Source of the DNA: Pseudomonas gozinkensis
GTDB lineage: Bacteria > Pseudomonadota > Gammaproteobacteria > Pseudomonadales > Pseudomonadaceae
DNA: 64,000 nucleotides
Reading direction: 5' to 3'
Assembly: GCF_014863585.1 (NCBI RefSeq)
Contig: NZ_CP062253.1
Coordinates: forward strand, 5,021,001 to 5,085,000
Positions 46,257-58,109 of the stretch are shown here, in pieces (the stretch's first letter is position 1; every line of letters starts with the position of its first letter). Position numbers and translations under genes: made by a program. The notes beneath the pieces were generated by a model, which searched no databases, had not been told where the DNA came from, and was given only the letters and a program-made list of their open reading frames with translations.

Positions 46257-46274
46257 TTGGCCGCGTTCTTGCTA
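46257..46274 (+). promoter_or_regulatory. Sigma54 promoter of the gcv operon
   Basis: TTGGCCGCGTTCTTGCTA has GG at 46259-46260 and GC at 46271-46272, the GG-N10-GC spacing of sigma54 promoters. The start of transcription should be near 46284, giving a leader of about 73 bases before gcvH. Confidence 0.88.
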
Positions 46275-46356
46275 AGTAACCGCTCATAAAATCAGGGCAT
46301 TGCCGCCCGAGCATTCCACCGCGTCCACCAGACGAGTCTGGCCCCTAGGAGATTCC

Positions 46357-46740
46357 ATGAGCGAGTTGCGTTTTACTGAAGATCACGAATGGCTGCGCGC
46401 CGAAGCCGATGGCTCTGTCACCGTTGGCATCACCGCTTTCGCGCAGAACGCCCTGGGCGACGTGGTGTTCGTGCAACTGCCTGAATTGCAGGCGTACGAG
46501 AAAGGCGCCGAAGCCGCCACCGTGGAATCGGTAAAAGCCGCCAGCGGCGTTTACATGCCACTGGACGGTGAAGTCCTGGCCACCAACCCGGCCCTGGAAG
46601 ACAGCCCTGAGCTGGTCAACGAAGATCCGCTGGGCGAAGGCTGGTTCTTCCGCTTCAAGCCATCCGACGCTTCTGCCGTCGCCAAGCTGCTGGATCAGGA
46701 CGCCTACGACCGCCTGATCAAAGCCCAAGCCGAAGCCTGA
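46357..46740 (+). CDS. gcvH: Glycine cleavage system H protein
   Basis: A 127-aa lipoyl carrier that shuttles the aminomethyl group between P, T and L proteins. The lipoylated lysine lies in [15 protein letters not shown], and the start [13 protein letters not shown] is typical. The ATG at 46357 follows TAGGAGATTCC; the longer upstream frame lacks homology. It is the first gene of the GcsR-regulated operon. Confidence 0.97.
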   Translation: MSELRFTEDHEWLRAEADGSVTVGITAFAQNALGDVVFVQLPELQAYEKGAEAATVESVKAASGVYMPLDGEVLATNPALEDSPELVNEDPLGEGWFFRFKPSDASAVAKLLDQDAYDRLIKAQAEA

Positions 46741-46750
46741 GGAACCTGAC

Positions 46751-49603
46751 ATGACCCAAGTAAATCTCGGCACCGCCAACGAATTCATCGCCCGTCACAT
46801 CGGCCCGCGCGCCGGTGACGAGCAAGCCATGCTCAACAGCCTCGGTTTCGACTCGCTCGAAGCCCTGAGCGCCAGCGTCATCCCGGAAAGCATCAAGGGC
46901 ACCAGCGTGCTCGGCCTCGACGACGGCCTGAGCGAAGCCGATGCCCTGGCGATGATCAAAGGCATCGCCGGCAAGAACCAGCTGTTCAAGACCTACATCG
47001 GCCAGGGCTACTACAACTGCCACACGCCGTCGCCGATCCTGCGCAACCTGCTGGAAAACCCGGCCTGGTACACCGCTTACACCCCGTACCAGCCAGAAAT
47101 TTCCCAGGGCCGTCTCGAAGCGCTGCTGAACTTCCAGACCCTGATCAGCGACCTCACCGGCCTGCCGATCGCCAACGCTTCCCTGCTCGACGAAGCCACC
47201 GCTGCTGCCGAAGCCATGACCTTCTGCAAACGCCTGAGCAAGAACAAGGGCAGCCACCAGTTCTTCGCCTCGATCCACAGCCACCCGCAAACCCTCGACG
47301 TACTGCGCACCCGTGCCGAGCCGCTGGGCATCGACGTAGTCGTGGGCGATGAGCGCGAACTGACCGACGTGACGCCGTTCTTCGGCGCGCTGCTGCAATA
47401 CCCGGCCAGCAACGGTGATGTGTTCGACTACCGCGAACTGACCGAACGCTTCCACGCTGCCAACGCCTTGGTAGCCGTGGCCGCTGACCTGCTGGCCCTG
47501 ACTCTGCTGACCCCGCCGGGCGAGTTCGGCGCCGACGTGGCCATCGGCAGCGCCCAACGTTTCGGCGTGCCGCTGGGCTTCGGTGGCCCGCACGCGGCTT
47601 ACTTCTCCACCAAAGATGCGTTCAAGCGCGACATGCCGGGCCGACTGGTCGGTGTATCGGTTGACCGTTTCGGCAAGCCGGCCCTGCGTCTGGCGATGCA
47701 GACCCGCGAGCAACACATCCGCCGCGAGAAAGCCACGTCGAACATCTGCACCGCGCAAGTGCTGCTGGCCAACATCGCCAGCATGTACGCCGTGTACCAC
47801 GGCCCTAAAGGCCTGACCCAGATCGCCAACCGCGTGCATCACCTGACCGCGATCCTGGCAAAGGGCCTGAGCGCACTGGGCGTGACCGTCGAGCAAGCCA
47901 GCTTCTTCGACACCCTGACCCTGGCCACCGGCGCGCAAACTGCCGCGCTGCACGACAAGGCCCGCGCCCAACAGATCAACCTGCGTGTGATCGATGCCCA
48001 GCGTCTGGGCCTGTCGGTTGACGAAACCACCACCCAGGCCGATATCGAAACCCTGTGGGGCCTGTTCGCCGACGGCAAGACCCTGCCGGATTTCGCCGCT
48101 CTCGCCGCTGCCGCGCAAAGCACGATTCCAGCCGCACTGGTGCGTCAGTCGCCGATCCTCAGCCACCCGGTGTTCAACCGTTATCACTCGGAAACCGAGC
48201 TGATGCGCTACCTGCGCAAACTGGCGGACAAGGACCTGGCACTGGATCGCACCATGATCCCGCTGGGCTCGTGCACCATGAAACTCAACGCCGCCAGCGA
48301 AATGATCCCGGTGACCTGGGCTGAATTCGGCGCCCTGCACCCGTTCGCTCCGGCCGAGCAAAGCGCCGGTTACCAGCAACTGACCGACGAACTGGAAGCG
48401 ATGCTTTGCGCAGCCACCGGTTACGACTCGATCTCGCTGCAGCCGAACGCCGGTTCCCAGGGTGAGTACGCAGGTCTGCTGGCAATTCGCGCCTATCACC
48501 AGAGCCGTGGCGAAGACCGTCGCGACATCTGCCTGATCCCGTCGTCCGCCCACGGCACCAACCCGGCGACCGCCAACATGGCTGGCATGCGCGTGGTCGT
48601 GACCGCGTGCGACGCCCGTGGCAACGTGGACATCGAAGACCTGCGCGCCAAGGCCATCGAGCACCGCGAACACCTCGCGGCGCTGATGATCACTTACCCG
48701 TCGACCCACGGCGTGTTCGAAGAAGGCATCCGCGAAATTTGCGGCATCATTCATGACAACGGCGGCCAGGTGTACATCGACGGCGCCAACATGAACGCGA
48801 TGGTCGGCCTCTGCGCACCGGGCAAGTTCGGCGGCGACGTCTCGCACCTGAACCTGCACAAGACCTTCTGCATCCCCCACGGCGGTGGCGGCCCGGGTGT
48901 CGGCCCGATCGGCGTGAAATCGCACCTGACGCCGTTCCTGCCCGGCCACGGCCACATGGAACGCAAGGAAGGCGCGGTCTGCGCCGCACCGTTCGGCAGC
49001 GCGAGCATTCTGCCGATCACCTGGATGTACATTCGCATGATGGGTGGCGCAGGTCTGAAGCGCGCTTCGCAGTTGGCGATCCTCAATGCCAACTACATTT
49101 CCCGTCGCCTGGAAGAGCACTACCCAGTGCTGTACACCGGCAGCAACGGTCTGGTGGCGCACGAGTGCATCCTGGATCTGCGCCCGTTGAAAGACAGCAG
49201 CGGCATCAGCGTCGATGACGTGGCCAAGCGTCTGATCGACTTCGGCTTCCACGCCCCGACCATGTCGTTCCCGGTGGCCGGCACGCTGATGATCGAGCCG
49301 ACCGAAAGCGAATCCAAGGAAGAACTGGACCGCTTCTGCGACGCCATGATCCGCATCCGCGAAGAAATCCGCGCGGTGGAAAACGGCACGCTGGACAAGG
49401 ACGACAACCCGCTGAAGAACGCTCCGCACACTGCGGCAGAGCTGGTCGGCGAGTGGACTCACCCGTACAGCCGCGAACAAGCGGTGTACCCGGTAGCGTC
49501 GTTGATCGAAGGCAAGTACTGGCCGCCGGTCGGTCGCGTCGACAACGTGTTCGGCGACCGCAACCTGGTCTGCGCCTGCCCGTCGATCGAAAGCTACGCT
49601 TAA
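46751..49603 (+). CDS. gcvP: Glycine dehydrogenase (decarboxylating), P protein
   Basis: A 950-aa PLP enzyme that decarboxylates glycine and loads the aminomethyl group onto GcvH. The N-terminal and C-terminal halves are both complete. [13 protein letters not shown] and GSQGEYAGL lie in the C-terminal half, and the PLP lysine is in [20 protein letters not shown]. It lies 10 bases after gcvH. Confidence 0.97.
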   Translation: MTQVNLGTANEFIARHIGPRAGDEQAMLNSLGFDSLEALSASVIPESIKGTSVLGLDDGLSEADALAMIKGIAGKNQLFKTYIGQGYYNCHTPSPILRNLLENPAWYTAYTPYQPEISQGRLEALLNFQTLISDLTGLPIANASLLDEATAAAEAMTFCKRLSKNKGSHQFFASIHSHPQTLDVLRTRAEPLGIDVVVGDERELTDVTPFFGALLQYPASNGDVFDYRELTERFHAANALVAVAADLLALTLLTPPGEFGADVAIGSAQRFGVPLGFGGPHAAYFSTKDAFKRDMPGRLVGVSVDRFGKPALRLAMQTREQHIRREKATSNICTAQVLLANIASMYAVYHGPKGLTQIANRVHHLTAILAKGLSALGVTVEQASFFDTLTLATGAQTAALHDKARAQQINLRVIDAQRLGLSVDETTTQADIETLWGLFADGKTLPDFAALAAAAQSTIPAALVRQSPILSHPVFNRYHSETELMRYLRKLADKDLALDRTMIPLGSCTMKLNAASEMIPVTWAEFGALHPFAPAEQSAGYQQLTDELEAMLCAATGYDSISLQPNAGSQGEYAGLLAIRAYHQSRGEDRRDICLIPSSAHGTNPATANMAGMRVVVTACDARGNVDIEDLRAKAIEHREHLAALMITYPSTHGVFEEGIREICGIIHDNGGQVYIDGANMNAMVGLCAPGKFGGDVSHLNLHKTFCIPHGGGGPGVGPIGVKSHLTPFLPGHGHMERKEGAVCAAPFGSASILPITWMYIRMMGGAGLKRASQLAILNANYISRRLEEHYPVLYTGSNGLVAHECILDLRPLKDSSGISVDDVAKRLIDFGFHAPTMSFPVAGTLMIEPTESESKEELDRFCDAMIRIREEIRAVENGTLDKDDNPLKNAPHTAAELVGEWTHPYSREQAVYPVASLIEGKYWPPVGRVDNVFGDRNLVCACPSIESYA

Positions 49604-49652
49604 ACGAATGAGGGGCATTCATTTGCCCCCACTTCCAACAACACCGCAAAAC

Positions 49653-49744
49653 CTGTGGGAGCTGGCTTGCCAGCGATGAGGGTGGATCAGCCTCCATCCA
49701 AGTTGCCTGACACACCGCCATCGCTGGCAAGCCAGCTCCCACAA
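49653..49744. repeat. REPIN between gcvP and sdaA, at the glyA position
   Basis: CTGTGGGAGCTGGCTTGCCA and its inverse face outward. It fills most of the 200-base spacer where P. aeruginosa carries glyA2. Confidence 0.9.
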
Positions 49745-49803
49745 GGAAATGCTTCAAGCCTGATATCCCGCCAATTCCTATAACAAGAAACCGGAGAACA
49801 ACC

Positions 49804-51180
<1,377 letters not shown>

Positions 51181-51194
51181 TCGCGCCATCAAAT

Positions 51195-51249
51195 CTCTCT
51201 CCCTTTGGGAGAGAACACAAAACTGGCCCCCTCTCCCTCCGGGAGAGGG
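51195..51249. repeat. Two short CTCTCCC/GGGAGAG hairpins before gcvT
   Basis: CTCTCCC-TTT-GGGAGAG and CCCTCTCCC-TCC-GGGAGAGGG are perfect small dyads in the sdaA-gcvT spacer. They form a third repeat type distinct from REPINs. Confidence 0.75.
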
Positions 51250-51273
51250 TTGGTGTGAATCAAGGAGTCACGC

Positions 51274-52398
51274 ATGTCCACCGAACAACTGTCGAAAACC
51301 CCGCTGCACGCTCTGCACATCGAACTCGGCGCCCGCATGGTGCCGTTCGCCGGCTACGACATGCCGGTGCAATACCCGCTGGGCGTGATGAAGGAGCACC
51401 AGCACACCCGTGAGCAGGCCGGGCTGTTCGATGTCTCGCACATGGGCCAGATCCGCCTGACCGGCGCCAATGCCGCCAAAGCCCTGGAAACCCTGGTGCC
51501 GGTGGACATCATCGACCTGCCGGTAGGCATGCAGCGTTACGCGATGTTCACCAACGAAACCGGCGGCATCCTCGATGACCTGATGGTCGCCAACCTGGGC
51601 AACGACGAACTGTTCCTGGTGGTCAACGCCGCGTGCAAGGACCAGGACCTGGCCCATCTGCAGAAGCACATCGGCGATCAATGCAAGATCGAGCCTCTTT
51701 TTGAAGAACGCGCCCTGCTCGCCCTGCAAGGCCCGGCCGCCGTGACCGTGCTGGCTCGCCTGGCGCCGGAAGTGGCGAAAATGACTTTCATGCAATTCAC
51801 CCGCGTGAAGCTGCTGGGCGTCGACTGCTTTGTCAGCCGTTCGGGCTACACCGGTGAAGACGGTTTCGAAATCTCGGTTCCGGCAGCCGACGCGGAAAAA
51901 CTCGCGCGCGCCCTGCTGGCCGAACCGGAAGTCGCCGCCATCGGCCTCGGCGCCCGTGACTCGCTGCGCCTGGAAGCCGGCCTGTGCCTGTACGGCCACG
52001 ACATGAACACCGAGACCACCCCGATCGAAGCCAGCCTGCTGTGGGCAATCTCCAGGTCTCGGCGTTCCGACGGTGCTCGCGCCGGTGGTTTCCCCGGTGC
52101 GGAACAAGTCTTCGCTCAGCAGCAAAACGGCGTTTCGCGTAAACGCGTCGGCCTGCTGCCGCAAGAGCGTACGCCGGTCCGTGAAGGTGCAGAGATCGTC
52201 AACGAAGCGGGCGAAATCATCGGCAGCGTGTGCAGCGGCGGTTTCGGTCCGACCTTGGGCGGCCCGTTGGCCATGGGTTATCTGGACAGCGCCTATATCG
52301 CACTCGACACGCCAGTCTGGGCGATTGTTCGTGGGAAAAAGGTGCCATTGCTTGTAAGCAAAATGCCATTTGTTCCACAACGCTACTATCGCGGTTGA
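51274..52398 (+). CDS. gcvT: Aminomethyltransferase, T protein of glycine cleavage
   Basis: A 374-aa folate-binding protein that transfers the methylene group from GcvH to tetrahydrofolate, releasing ammonia. The N-terminus [52 protein letters not shown] and the [14 protein letters not shown] segments are standard. It starts after AAGGAGTCACGC and is the last gene of the operon. A dyad GCGATTGCG/CGCAATCGC (52420-52459) follows without a T-run. Confidence 0.95.
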   Translation: MSTEQLSKTPLHALHIELGARMVPFAGYDMPVQYPLGVMKEHQHTREQAGLFDVSHMGQIRLTGANAAKALETLVPVDIIDLPVGMQRYAMFTNETGGILDDLMVANLGNDELFLVVNAACKDQDLAHLQKHIGDQCKIEPLFEERALLALQGPAAVTVLARLAPEVAKMTFMQFTRVKLLGVDCFVSRSGYTGEDGFEISVPAADAEKLARALLAEPEVAAIGLGARDSLRLEAGLCLYGHDMNTETTPIEASLLWAISRSRRSDGARAGGFPGAEQVFAQQQNGVSRKRVGLLPQERTPVREGAEIVNEAGEIIGSVCSGGFGPTLGGPLAMGYLDSAYIALDTPVWAIVRGKKVPLLVSKMPFVPQRYYRG

Positions 52399-52504
52399 TT
52401 GACTGTTTCTATAAGTAACGCGATTGCGCTATGCGTGCACTAATGTGTAACGCAATCGCCATAAAACAGTGCACTCCTCTTACATACGATTCGAATTTGA
52501 AATT

Positions 52505-52550
52505 GGCTTATAACGTTCGAAAACAATTGAACAAGCTAATCGTATAAGCC
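52505..52550. promoter_or_regulatory. Inverted repeat upstream of the cold-shock gene
   Basis: GGCTTATAACG and CGTATAAGCC face each other across about 25 bases. The region may include the cold-shock promoter (TATAAG at 52543-52548). Confidence 0.4.
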
Positions 52551-52802
52551 GGACTAGTAGACCGACTAAGTACTAGAAAGGGCAGGAAAACCGGGGCCTT
52601 CGCGGGGCTTGTTTTTCCTCCCGTAGTTGGCGTAGAGTTTGTCCACTGTGTTTGCATGGGTCAGCTTGGAATCGTGACCTGGGCAGTAGCCTACAAGTTA
52701 GCTACATCCCGTTCGACGTCTTCTTACTCTCCTGCAACCAGCCCCAGTACTCTTTCATGAGAAGGAGACTGTCATCAATTTTTGCGTCAAAGGAAATAAG
52801 AA
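52551..52802 (+). promoter_or_regulatory. Probable long 5' leader of the cold-shock mRNA
   Basis: About 250 non-coding bases precede the cold-shock ATG, ending in a strong AAAGGAAATAAGAA ribosome site. Long structured leaders are typical of cspA-family mRNAs. No ORF or other gene is seen in the 404-base spacer. Confidence 0.5.
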
Positions 52803-53015
52803 ATGTCCACACGTCAGAGCGGTACCGTCAAGTGGTTTAACGACGAGAAAGGTTTTGGTTTTATCACTCCAGAAAGCGGTCCGGATCTGTTCGTGCATTT
52901 CCGCGCCATTCAGGGCAACGGCTTCAAGAGCCTGAAAGAAGGCCAGAAAGTGACCTTCGTTGCTGTGCAGGGCCAGAAAGGCATGCAAGCTGATGAAGTC
53001 ATCGCAGAAGCCTGA
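52803..53015 (+). CDS. Cold-shock-domain protein (CspA/CapB family)
   Basis: A 70-aa single cold-shock-domain OB-fold protein that binds single-stranded RNA and DNA. RNP1 KGFGFITP and RNP2 DLFVHFRAI are intact, and the [13 protein letters not shown] opening is typical of the family. It is monocistronic, with a long leader and a strong terminator. Which pseudomonad paralogue it is cannot be told by eye. Confidence 0.95.
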   Translation: MSTRQSGTVKWFNDEKGFGFITPESGPDLFVHFRAIQGNGFKSLKEGQKVTFVAVQGQKGMQADEVIAEA

Positions 53016-53027
53016 TTTTCTGTAACG

Positions 53028-53062
53028 AAAAAGCCCCTGATATTGATATCAGGGGCTTTTTT
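53028..53062 (+). terminator. Rho-independent terminator after the cold-shock gene
   Basis: AAGCCCCTGATAT and ATATCAGGGGCTT form a long perfect stem with a 2-base gap, followed by a T-run. Confidence 0.95.
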
Positions 53063-53112
53063 GTGGGCGCAAATCCGTAAAATGGCGCTTCATTTTCCGT
53101 CCAGAGGCTGCC

Positions 53113-53601
53113 ATGTCGAAACACCTGCTCACTCCCCAGGGCGATTTCCCCGCCGTCGGCCTGGGTCGTCGCCTGGCAGCGATGTTCTACGATTTCCTTC
53201 TGTGCACCGCTCTGCTGATCGTCACGGGATTCATTTATAAGCTGATCCAGGCCGCGATCATCGGTGAAGAGCGCCTGCGAGTGCTGACCGACGCCGGCAA
53301 GCTCGACGGAGACCCGCTGTACTCCACCGTGCTGCTGCTGGTGCTGTTCGGTTTCTTCGCCAAATTCTGGACTCACGCCGGCCAGACCCTGGGCATGCAG
53401 GTCTGGGGCATTCGCGTACAGAATGCCGATGGCACCGCGATCAGCCTGTGGCAGGCGCTGCTGCGGTTCATGGTGTCGATCGCGTCGTGGTTATGCCTGG
53501 GCCTGGGGTTCTTCTGGTCGCTGTTCGACAAACAGAAACGCGCCTGGCATGACATCTACTCCGACACGCAGCTCGTGCGAATTCCGAAGAAGACCAAATA
53601 A
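53113..53601 (+). CDS. RDD family membrane protein
   Basis: A 162-aa inner-membrane protein with three hydrophobic helices. The Arg-Asp-Asp family pattern appears as GLGRRLAAMFYDFLLCTALLIV, KFWTHAGQTLGMQVWGIRVQNADG and LFDKQKRAWHDIYSDTQLV. RDD proteins are proposed transport-related, but the function is not settled. No operon partner is evident. Confidence 0.88.
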   Translation: MSKHLLTPQGDFPAVGLGRRLAAMFYDFLLCTALLIVTGFIYKLIQAAIIGEERLRVLTDAGKLDGDPLYSTVLLLVLFGFFAKFWTHAGQTLGMQVWGIRVQNADGTAISLWQALLRFMVSIASWLCLGLGFFWSLFDKQKRAWHDIYSDTQLVRIPKKTK

Positions 53602-53622
53602 CTCTCAAACGCCACAAAACAA

Positions 53623-53712
53623 TGTGGGAGCGAGCTTGCTCGCGAAAGCGTCGTGTCAGTCAATATCAATGGCGACTGATACACCGCTTTCGCGAGCAAG
53701 CTCGCTCCCACC
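53623..53712. repeat. REPIN, GCGAGC family
   Basis: TGTGGGAGCGAGCTTGCTCG and its inverse face outward, between the convergent RDD and nadA genes. Confidence 0.9.
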
Positions 53713-53737
53713 GGTTTTGCATGCAGACAAGAAGAAC

Positions 53738-54796
53738 TCAGGCGTTGCCGGCCAGCTTCATCCGCGCAGCCTGAGTGAAATCGAGCATGCGCTTGAGTGG
53801 GCGGATCGCCTGGGGAATGAGCGCCGGGTCGACGAAGATCTCGTTCGAGCCCTCCTTCAGGCACTTGAGCGTGCGCTCAAGGGTGTTCATGGCCATCCAC
53901 GGGCAATGCGCGCAACTGCGACACGCCGCGCCGTTACCGGCGGTTGGTGCCTCGATGAAGACCTTGTCCGGGCACAGCTGCTGCATCTTGTAGAAGATGC
54001 CGCGATCGGTAGCGACGATCAGGGTCTTGTTCGGCAGCGATTGAGCGGCGGCAATCAGCTGACTGGTAGAGCCCACGGCGTCCGCCAGTTCGATCACCGA
54101 AGTCGGCGACTCCGGGTGCACCAGAATGGCGGCATCCGGGTACAGCGCTTTCATGTCTTCCAGCTGCTTGGACTTGAACTCCTCGTGAACGATGCAGGCA
54201 CCGTCCCAGAGCAGCATGTCGGCGCCGGTCTGACGCTGAATGTAGGTGCCCAGGTGCTTGTCCGGCCCCCAGATAATGGTTTCGCCGTTGTCCATCAGGC
54301 TTTCGACGATTTCCAGTGCGCAGCTGGAGGTCACTACCCAGTCGGCCCGGGCTTTGACCGCAGCCGAGGTGTTGGCATACACCACCACGGTGCGTTCCGG
54401 ATGCTGATCGCAGAACGCCGAGAACTCATCCACCGGGCAACCGAGATCCAGCGAGCAGGTCGCTTCCAGGGTCGGCATCAGCACGCGCTTTTCAGGGTTG
54501 AGAATCTTCGCGGTCTCGCCCATGAACTTCACGCCGGCAACCACCACGGTCTTGGCCGGATGGGCATTGCCGAAACGGGCCATTTCCAGGGAATCGGAAA
54601 CACAACCGCCGGTTTCTTCGGCGAGGGCCTGGATGATCGGATCGCAATAAAAGTGGGCAACCAGCACCGCGTCCTGAGCCTTGAGCTCGGCGGCGATGGC
54701 GGAACGGTAATAAGCCTCTTCCTCGGCTGTCAGCGGCTTGGGCTGCTTGGCATCGAGGTGGGCTTGTACCAGAAGGCGTTCGGAAATCTGCGTCAT
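53738..54796 (-). CDS. nadA: Quinolinate synthase A
   Basis: A 352-aa [4Fe-4S] enzyme that condenses iminoaspartate with dihydroxyacetone phosphate to quinolinate for NAD synthesis. Segments [40 protein letters not shown] and the C-terminal cysteine region [20 protein letters not shown] fit NadA. The ATG at 54796 (MTQISERLL) gives the family length; the longer upstream frame is rejected. No partner genes are nearby. Confidence 0.95.
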   Translation of the reverse strand: MTQISERLLVQAHLDAKQPKPLTAEEEAYYRSAIAAELKAQDAVLVAHFYCDPIIQALAEETGGCVSDSLEMARFGNAHPAKTVVVAGVKFMGETAKILNPEKRVLMPTLEATCSLDLGCPVDEFSAFCDQHPERTVVVYANTSAAVKARADWVVTSSCALEIVESLMDNGETIIWGPDKHLGTYIQRQTGADMLLWDGACIVHEEFKSKQLEDMKALYPDAAILVHPESPTSVIELADAVGSTSQLIAAAQSLPNKTLIVATDRGIFYKMQQLCPDKVFIEAPTAGNGAACRSCAHCPWMAMNTLERTLKCLKEGSNEIFVDPALIPQAIRPLKRMLDFTQAARMKLAGNA

Positions 54797-55067
54797 GTTC
54801 GCAAGACCTGCAGGCGCATTCGCGCGAAAGTCGAGTATACACCCGGCTCCGGACCGCTTGAGGGTACCGCCGGGAGAGTGAGTATTATCAGGCACGGACA
54901 GCATTGAAGCTGCGCAAGGCTACAGAATATCCCGTTGATACAAAAGATGATTCTGACCTGCGTCACGGCGAGCAGAAACGAAGAGAGGGACGCCCGAATC
55001 GCAGGCAAAAAAAAATCCGGAAATCCTCACTTTCGTGGGCCTTCCAGACTTTTAAAAACAGCAAAAA

Positions 55068-55143
55068 TGGTGGGTCGTGTGGGATTCGAACCTACGACCA
55101 ATTGGTTAAAAGCCAACTGCTCTACCAACTGAGCTAACGACCC
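55068..55143 (-). tRNA. tRNA-Lys (anticodon TTT)
   Basis: A 76-base cloverleaf including the encoded CCA. The acceptor GGGTCGT pairs with ACGACCC, the D arm is GCTC-AGTTGGTA-GAGC, the anticodon loop CTTTTAA has anticodon TTT and the T arm has GGTTCGAATC. Upstream on the minus strand, TTGAAT (55088-55083) and TATTAT (55166-55161 numbering: see promoter entry) form its promoter. Confidence 0.97.
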
Positions 55144-55160
55144 GCTGTGTGGTGGCGCGT

Positions 55161-55188
55161 ATAATACTGATTTTTAAGGACTATTCAA
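55161..55188 (-). promoter_or_regulatory. tRNA-Lys promoter
   Basis: On the minus strand, TTGAAT (55188-55183) and TATTAT (55166-55161) are 16 bases apart, followed by a GC-rich discriminator (ACGCGCC) typical of stable RNA genes. The tRNA starts 18 bases after the -10. Confidence 0.8.
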
Positions 55189-55206
55189 CACCTAATTTGA
55201 AAAAAA

Positions 55207-55899
55207 TCAAAAATAAGGTGTCGGGTCGCTGATTCCGGCCGCCACAAAGCCTTCTGCACGCAGTCGGCAGCTGTCGCATTTGCCACAGGCACGGCCATCA
55301 TCGTCGGCCTGATAGCAGGACACAGTCAGCCCGTAATCAACGCCAAGCTTCACGCCCGCCTGGACAATCTGCGCCTTGCTGAGGTTCTGCAGCGGTGCCT
55401 GGATGCGGAAACCATTGCCTTCCACACCCGCCTTGGTCGCCAGATTGGCCATGCGCTCGAACGACTCGATGAACTCGGGACGGCAATCCGGATAACCGGA
55501 ATAGTCCACCGCGTTGACGCCGATAAAGATGTCACGGGCGCCGAGCACTTCAGCCCAGCCCAATGCCAATGACAGGAAAACCGTGTTGCGCGCCGGCACG
55601 TAAGTGACCGGGATGCCTTCGCCCAGCTCTTCCGGGATATCGATGCTGGTGTCCGTCAGGGCCGAACCGCCCATGCCGTTCAGGTTCAGGCCGATCACCT
55701 TGTGTTCGACCACACCCAGGTCGCGGGCGACGCGAGCAGCGGCATGCAGTTCGGCGTGGGAACGCTGACCGTAATCGAAACTCATGGTGTAGCAGGCGTA
55801 GCCTTCAGCGCGAGCCATCGCCACAACAGTGGCCGAGTCCAGACCACCCGACAGCAGGATTACCGCACGTTTTTGGCTAGTGTTCAGTTGTTCAGTCAT
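55207..55899 (-). CDS. queC: 7-cyano-7-deazaguanine synthase
   Basis: A 230-aa PP-loop ATPase that makes preQ0 for queuosine synthesis. The ATP motif [17 protein letters not shown] is N-terminal and a C-terminal zinc cluster is seen in [14 protein letters not shown]. The start [11 protein letters not shown] is preferred over an upstream in-frame ATG at 55920 inside queE. It follows queE by one base. Confidence 0.95.
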   Translation of the reverse strand: MTEQLNTSQKRAVILLSGGLDSATVVAMARAEGYACYTMSFDYGQRSHAELHAAARVARDLGVVEHKVIGLNLNGMGGSALTDTSIDIPEELGEGIPVTYVPARNTVFLSLALGWAEVLGARDIFIGVNAVDYSGYPDCRPEFIESFERMANLATKAGVEGNGFRIQAPLQNLSKAQIVQAGVKLGVDYGLTVSCYQADDDGRACGKCDSCRLRAEGFVAAGISDPTPYF

Positions 55900-55900
55900 C

Positions 55901-56548
55901 TCAGCGCCCCGGCTCATCATTCCATAGATATTTATGCAGCTGCAGTTGCAGGCGCACTGGCAGGTTATCCGCCACCACCCAGTCCGCCAGATCCCGAGCG
56001 TTCAGGTCATGGTGACTTGGGGAAAACAGCACTTCACCTGCACGTCGCTCGAGACCGTACTGGATCAGCTTCGATACCGCCCAGTCATAGTCCTCCCGCG
56101 AGCAGATGACAAACTTCACCTGATCGTTGGGCGTCAGCAGTTCGATGTTCTCGTAACGGTTGCGATGGGCTTCTTTGGAGTCAGGCGTCTTCAGGTCGAC
56201 AACCCGACTGACCCGCGGATCGACCGCCGAGATGTCGAGGGCGCCGCTGGTTTCCAGCGAGACTTCGTAGCCGGCATCGCACAACTGTTTGAGCAAAGGG
56301 ATGGCATTGGGTTGTGCCAGCGGCTCACCGCCAGTGACGCAGACGTAGCGCGGGCGAAAGCCGGCCACTTGCTCGAGGATGTCGTCGAGGGTACGGATCG
56401 TGCCACCGCTGAACGCGTAGGCGCTGTCGCAGTATTGGCAACGCAATGGGCAACCGGTCAGGCGCACAAAAACAGTGGGCAGCCCGGCAGTCCGCGTTTC
56501 CCCCTGCAACGAGTAGAAAACTTCGGTGATTCTCAATGTGTCTTGCAT
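55901..56548 (-). CDS. queE: 7-carboxy-7-deazaguanine synthase
   Basis: A 215-aa radical SAM enzyme that makes CDG from 6-carboxytetrahydropterin. The cluster motif CPLRCQYCD binds [4Fe-4S], [17 protein letters not shown] is the GGEP motif and ETSGALDIS follows. The start [17 protein letters not shown] gives the usual length; an ATG three codons upstream is possible. It pairs with queC. Confidence 0.94.
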   Translation of the reverse strand: MQDTLRITEVFYSLQGETRTAGLPTVFVRLTGCPLRCQYCDSAYAFSGGTIRTLDDILEQVAGFRPRYVCVTGGEPLAQPNAIPLLKQLCDAGYEVSLETSGALDISAVDPRVSRVVDLKTPDSKEAHRNRYENIELLTPNDQVKFVICSREDYDWAVSKLIQYGLERRAGEVLFSPSHHDLNARDLADWVVADNLPVRLQLQLHKYLWNDEPGR

Positions 56549-56664
56549 AGTCGCCACGGGCGTAACAGCTAAACAGGCTGTCCGCCTCCGTCAGGCACTT
56601 CAGGCAACCCCGCCAACGCGTAGATCACCAGAAGCGTGTTTCATAAAAGGGCGTGAATTCTAAC

Positions 56665-56695
56665 GAAAAAACCCGCGACAAGCGCGGGTTTCTTC
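56665..56695 (-). terminator. Rho-independent terminator of the tol-pal operon
   Basis: AAACCCGCG and CGCGGGTTT form a strong stem, followed on the minus strand by a run of six T. It lies just after cpoB. Confidence 0.92.
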
Positions 56696-56713
56696 CAAAC
56701 GGGTCAAACGCTG

Positions 56714-57553
56714 TTACATGCGTTGCAGATCGCGCTGCGCCAACTGTGCGGCGGACGTGCCCGGATATTGGGCCACCACCTGCTGCAGAATGCCTTTGAC
56801 CTTGTCGGTATGACCGAGGCGGCGCTCTACGTCAGCCAGCTTGTACAGCGAATCCGGCACTTTGGCGTGCTTGGGATACAGCTGCGAAACCTTGGCGAAA
56901 GCCTGACCTGCACCTTGCAGATCACCTTTGGCCAGATTCACTTCACCCAGCCAGTACTGGGCATTGCCCGCGTATTGGCTATTCGGGTATTTACGCAGGA
57001 AAGCGGCAAACGCCTGGCTGGCCTTGTCGAAATCCTTGGCCTTGATCAGGTCGAAAGCGGCATCGTAATACAGCTTTTCCTTGGCCGGATCAGCCGGTTC
57101 GCTACCCGCGGCAGGTGCCTGGGCGGCCGCAGCGGCACCGGCTCCAGCGGCGGCACCGGCAGCAGCACTTGCATCGCCACCGGCAGAAGAATTCTCGGGA
57201 GTCGCGGCAGGTGCAACGCCGGATCCTATGCGCCGATCAAGATCCTGGTATCGCTCCAGGGATTCCTGCTTCATGCGCGCAATCTGATTCTGCAGTTCTT
57301 CGATCACGCCCTGCTGGCGCGATATCTGATCCTGCATTTGTTGCAGTTGGTTGAACAGCATGCCTTGTGCCGAGGCAGGGGCCGAAGCCGCTCCCCCGGC
57401 ATAGGCGCCGTTCGTACCGTAACCTGCAGGCGGATAACTGCTCCCGCTATTGTTATAACCGGAGTTGTCATCGACCACAGGAACCGCAGCCCACGCCGCA
57501 AGCGGCGCGAGGCTGAGAGCCAGAACAGTTACAGCACGACGGCACGTTCGCAT
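56714..57553 (-). CDS. cpoB: Cell division coordinator CpoB (YbgF)
   Basis: A 279-aa periplasmic Tol-Pal accessory protein that links peptidoglycan synthesis to outer-membrane constriction. A signal peptide (MRTCRRAVTVLALSLAPLAA) is followed by a coiled coil (LQQMQDQISRQQGVIEELQNQ). An Ala/Gly-rich linker and three TPR repeats follow (LYYDAAFDLIKAKDFDKA, YAGNAQYWLGEVNLAKGD, VPDSLYKLADVERRLGHTD). It is the last gene of tolQRAB-pal-cpoB. Confidence 0.95.
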   Translation of the reverse strand: MRTCRRAVTVLALSLAPLAAWAAVPVVDDNSGYNNSGSSYPPAGYGTNGAYAGGAASAPASAQGMLFNQLQQMQDQISRQQGVIEELQNQIARMKQESLERYQDLDRRIGSGVAPAATPENSSAGGDASAAAGAAAGAGAAAAAQAPAAGSEPADPAKEKLYYDAAFDLIKAKDFDKASQAFAAFLRKYPNSQYAGNAQYWLGEVNLAKGDLQGAGQAFAKVSQLYPKHAKVPDSLYKLADVERRLGHTDKVKGILQQVVAQYPGTSAAQLAQRDLQRM

Positions 57554-57559
57554 ATCGAA

Positions 57560-58057
57560 TTACTTACGCAGTTCGACGCGACGGTTTTGAGCCCAGGACT
57601 GCTCGTCGTTGCCGGTAGCAACTGGACGCTCTTCGCCGTAGGAAACCAGTTCCAGCTGAGCTGGGGAAACACCTTGCAGTACCAGGTAGCGCTGAACGGC
57701 TTTCGCACGACGCTCGCCCAGTGCCATGTTGTACTCACGAGTACCACGTTCGTCGGTGTTGCCTTCCAGAACAACGCGAGCGCCGTTTGCTTTCAGGTCT
57801 TTGGCGTGAACGTCCAGAGCGCGCATGGCTTCTGGCTTCAGGTCCGAGCTGTCGTATTCGAAGTAGAAGGTGGTGATTGCGCGCAGAGCAGCTTCTTCGC
57901 TCAGGGAACCGTCAACTGCACCAGTGTTTGCGCCGTAACCAGCGTTTGGATCAACAGCGCCTTCACCGGCGTTGTCGCCGCCTTTGGACGAGCAACCTAC
58001 AGCTACAGCCATGGCCAGAGCCAGCGCAGCAAATTTACCAAACTTCAGCATTTCCAT
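57560..58057 (-). CDS. pal: Peptidoglycan-associated lipoprotein Pal (OprL)
   Basis: A 165-aa outer-membrane lipoprotein. The lipobox VAVGCSS with Cys22 follows a short signal peptide; the OmpA-like domain contains [34 protein letters not shown] and SYGEERPVA. It binds peptidoglycan and TolB. The start follows AGGAGTTTCACG. It lies between tolB and cpoB. Confidence 0.97.
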   Translation of the reverse strand: MEMLKFGKFAALALAMAVAVGCSSKGGDNAGEGAVDPNAGYGANTGAVDGSLSEEAALRAITTFYFEYDSSDLKPEAMRALDVHAKDLKANGARVVLEGNTDERGTREYNMALGERRAKAVQRYLVLQGVSPAQLELVSYGEERPVATGNDEQSWAQNRRVELRK

Positions 58058-58109
58058 CGTGAAACTCCTAATGAACCCCAGTGTGTTAAGTAAAACGTAA
58101 AGCGCCGCG

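Noticed and set aside
46718..49618. A 966-codon open frame on the minus strand opposite gcvP
   Set aside because: It is exactly antisense to a conserved gene, has no recognisable domains, and follows from high third-position GC.
55005..55066. Terminator downstream of tRNA-Lys
   Set aside because: A T-run is present on the minus strand but only a weak interrupted stem (CAC-GAAA-GTG) precedes it.
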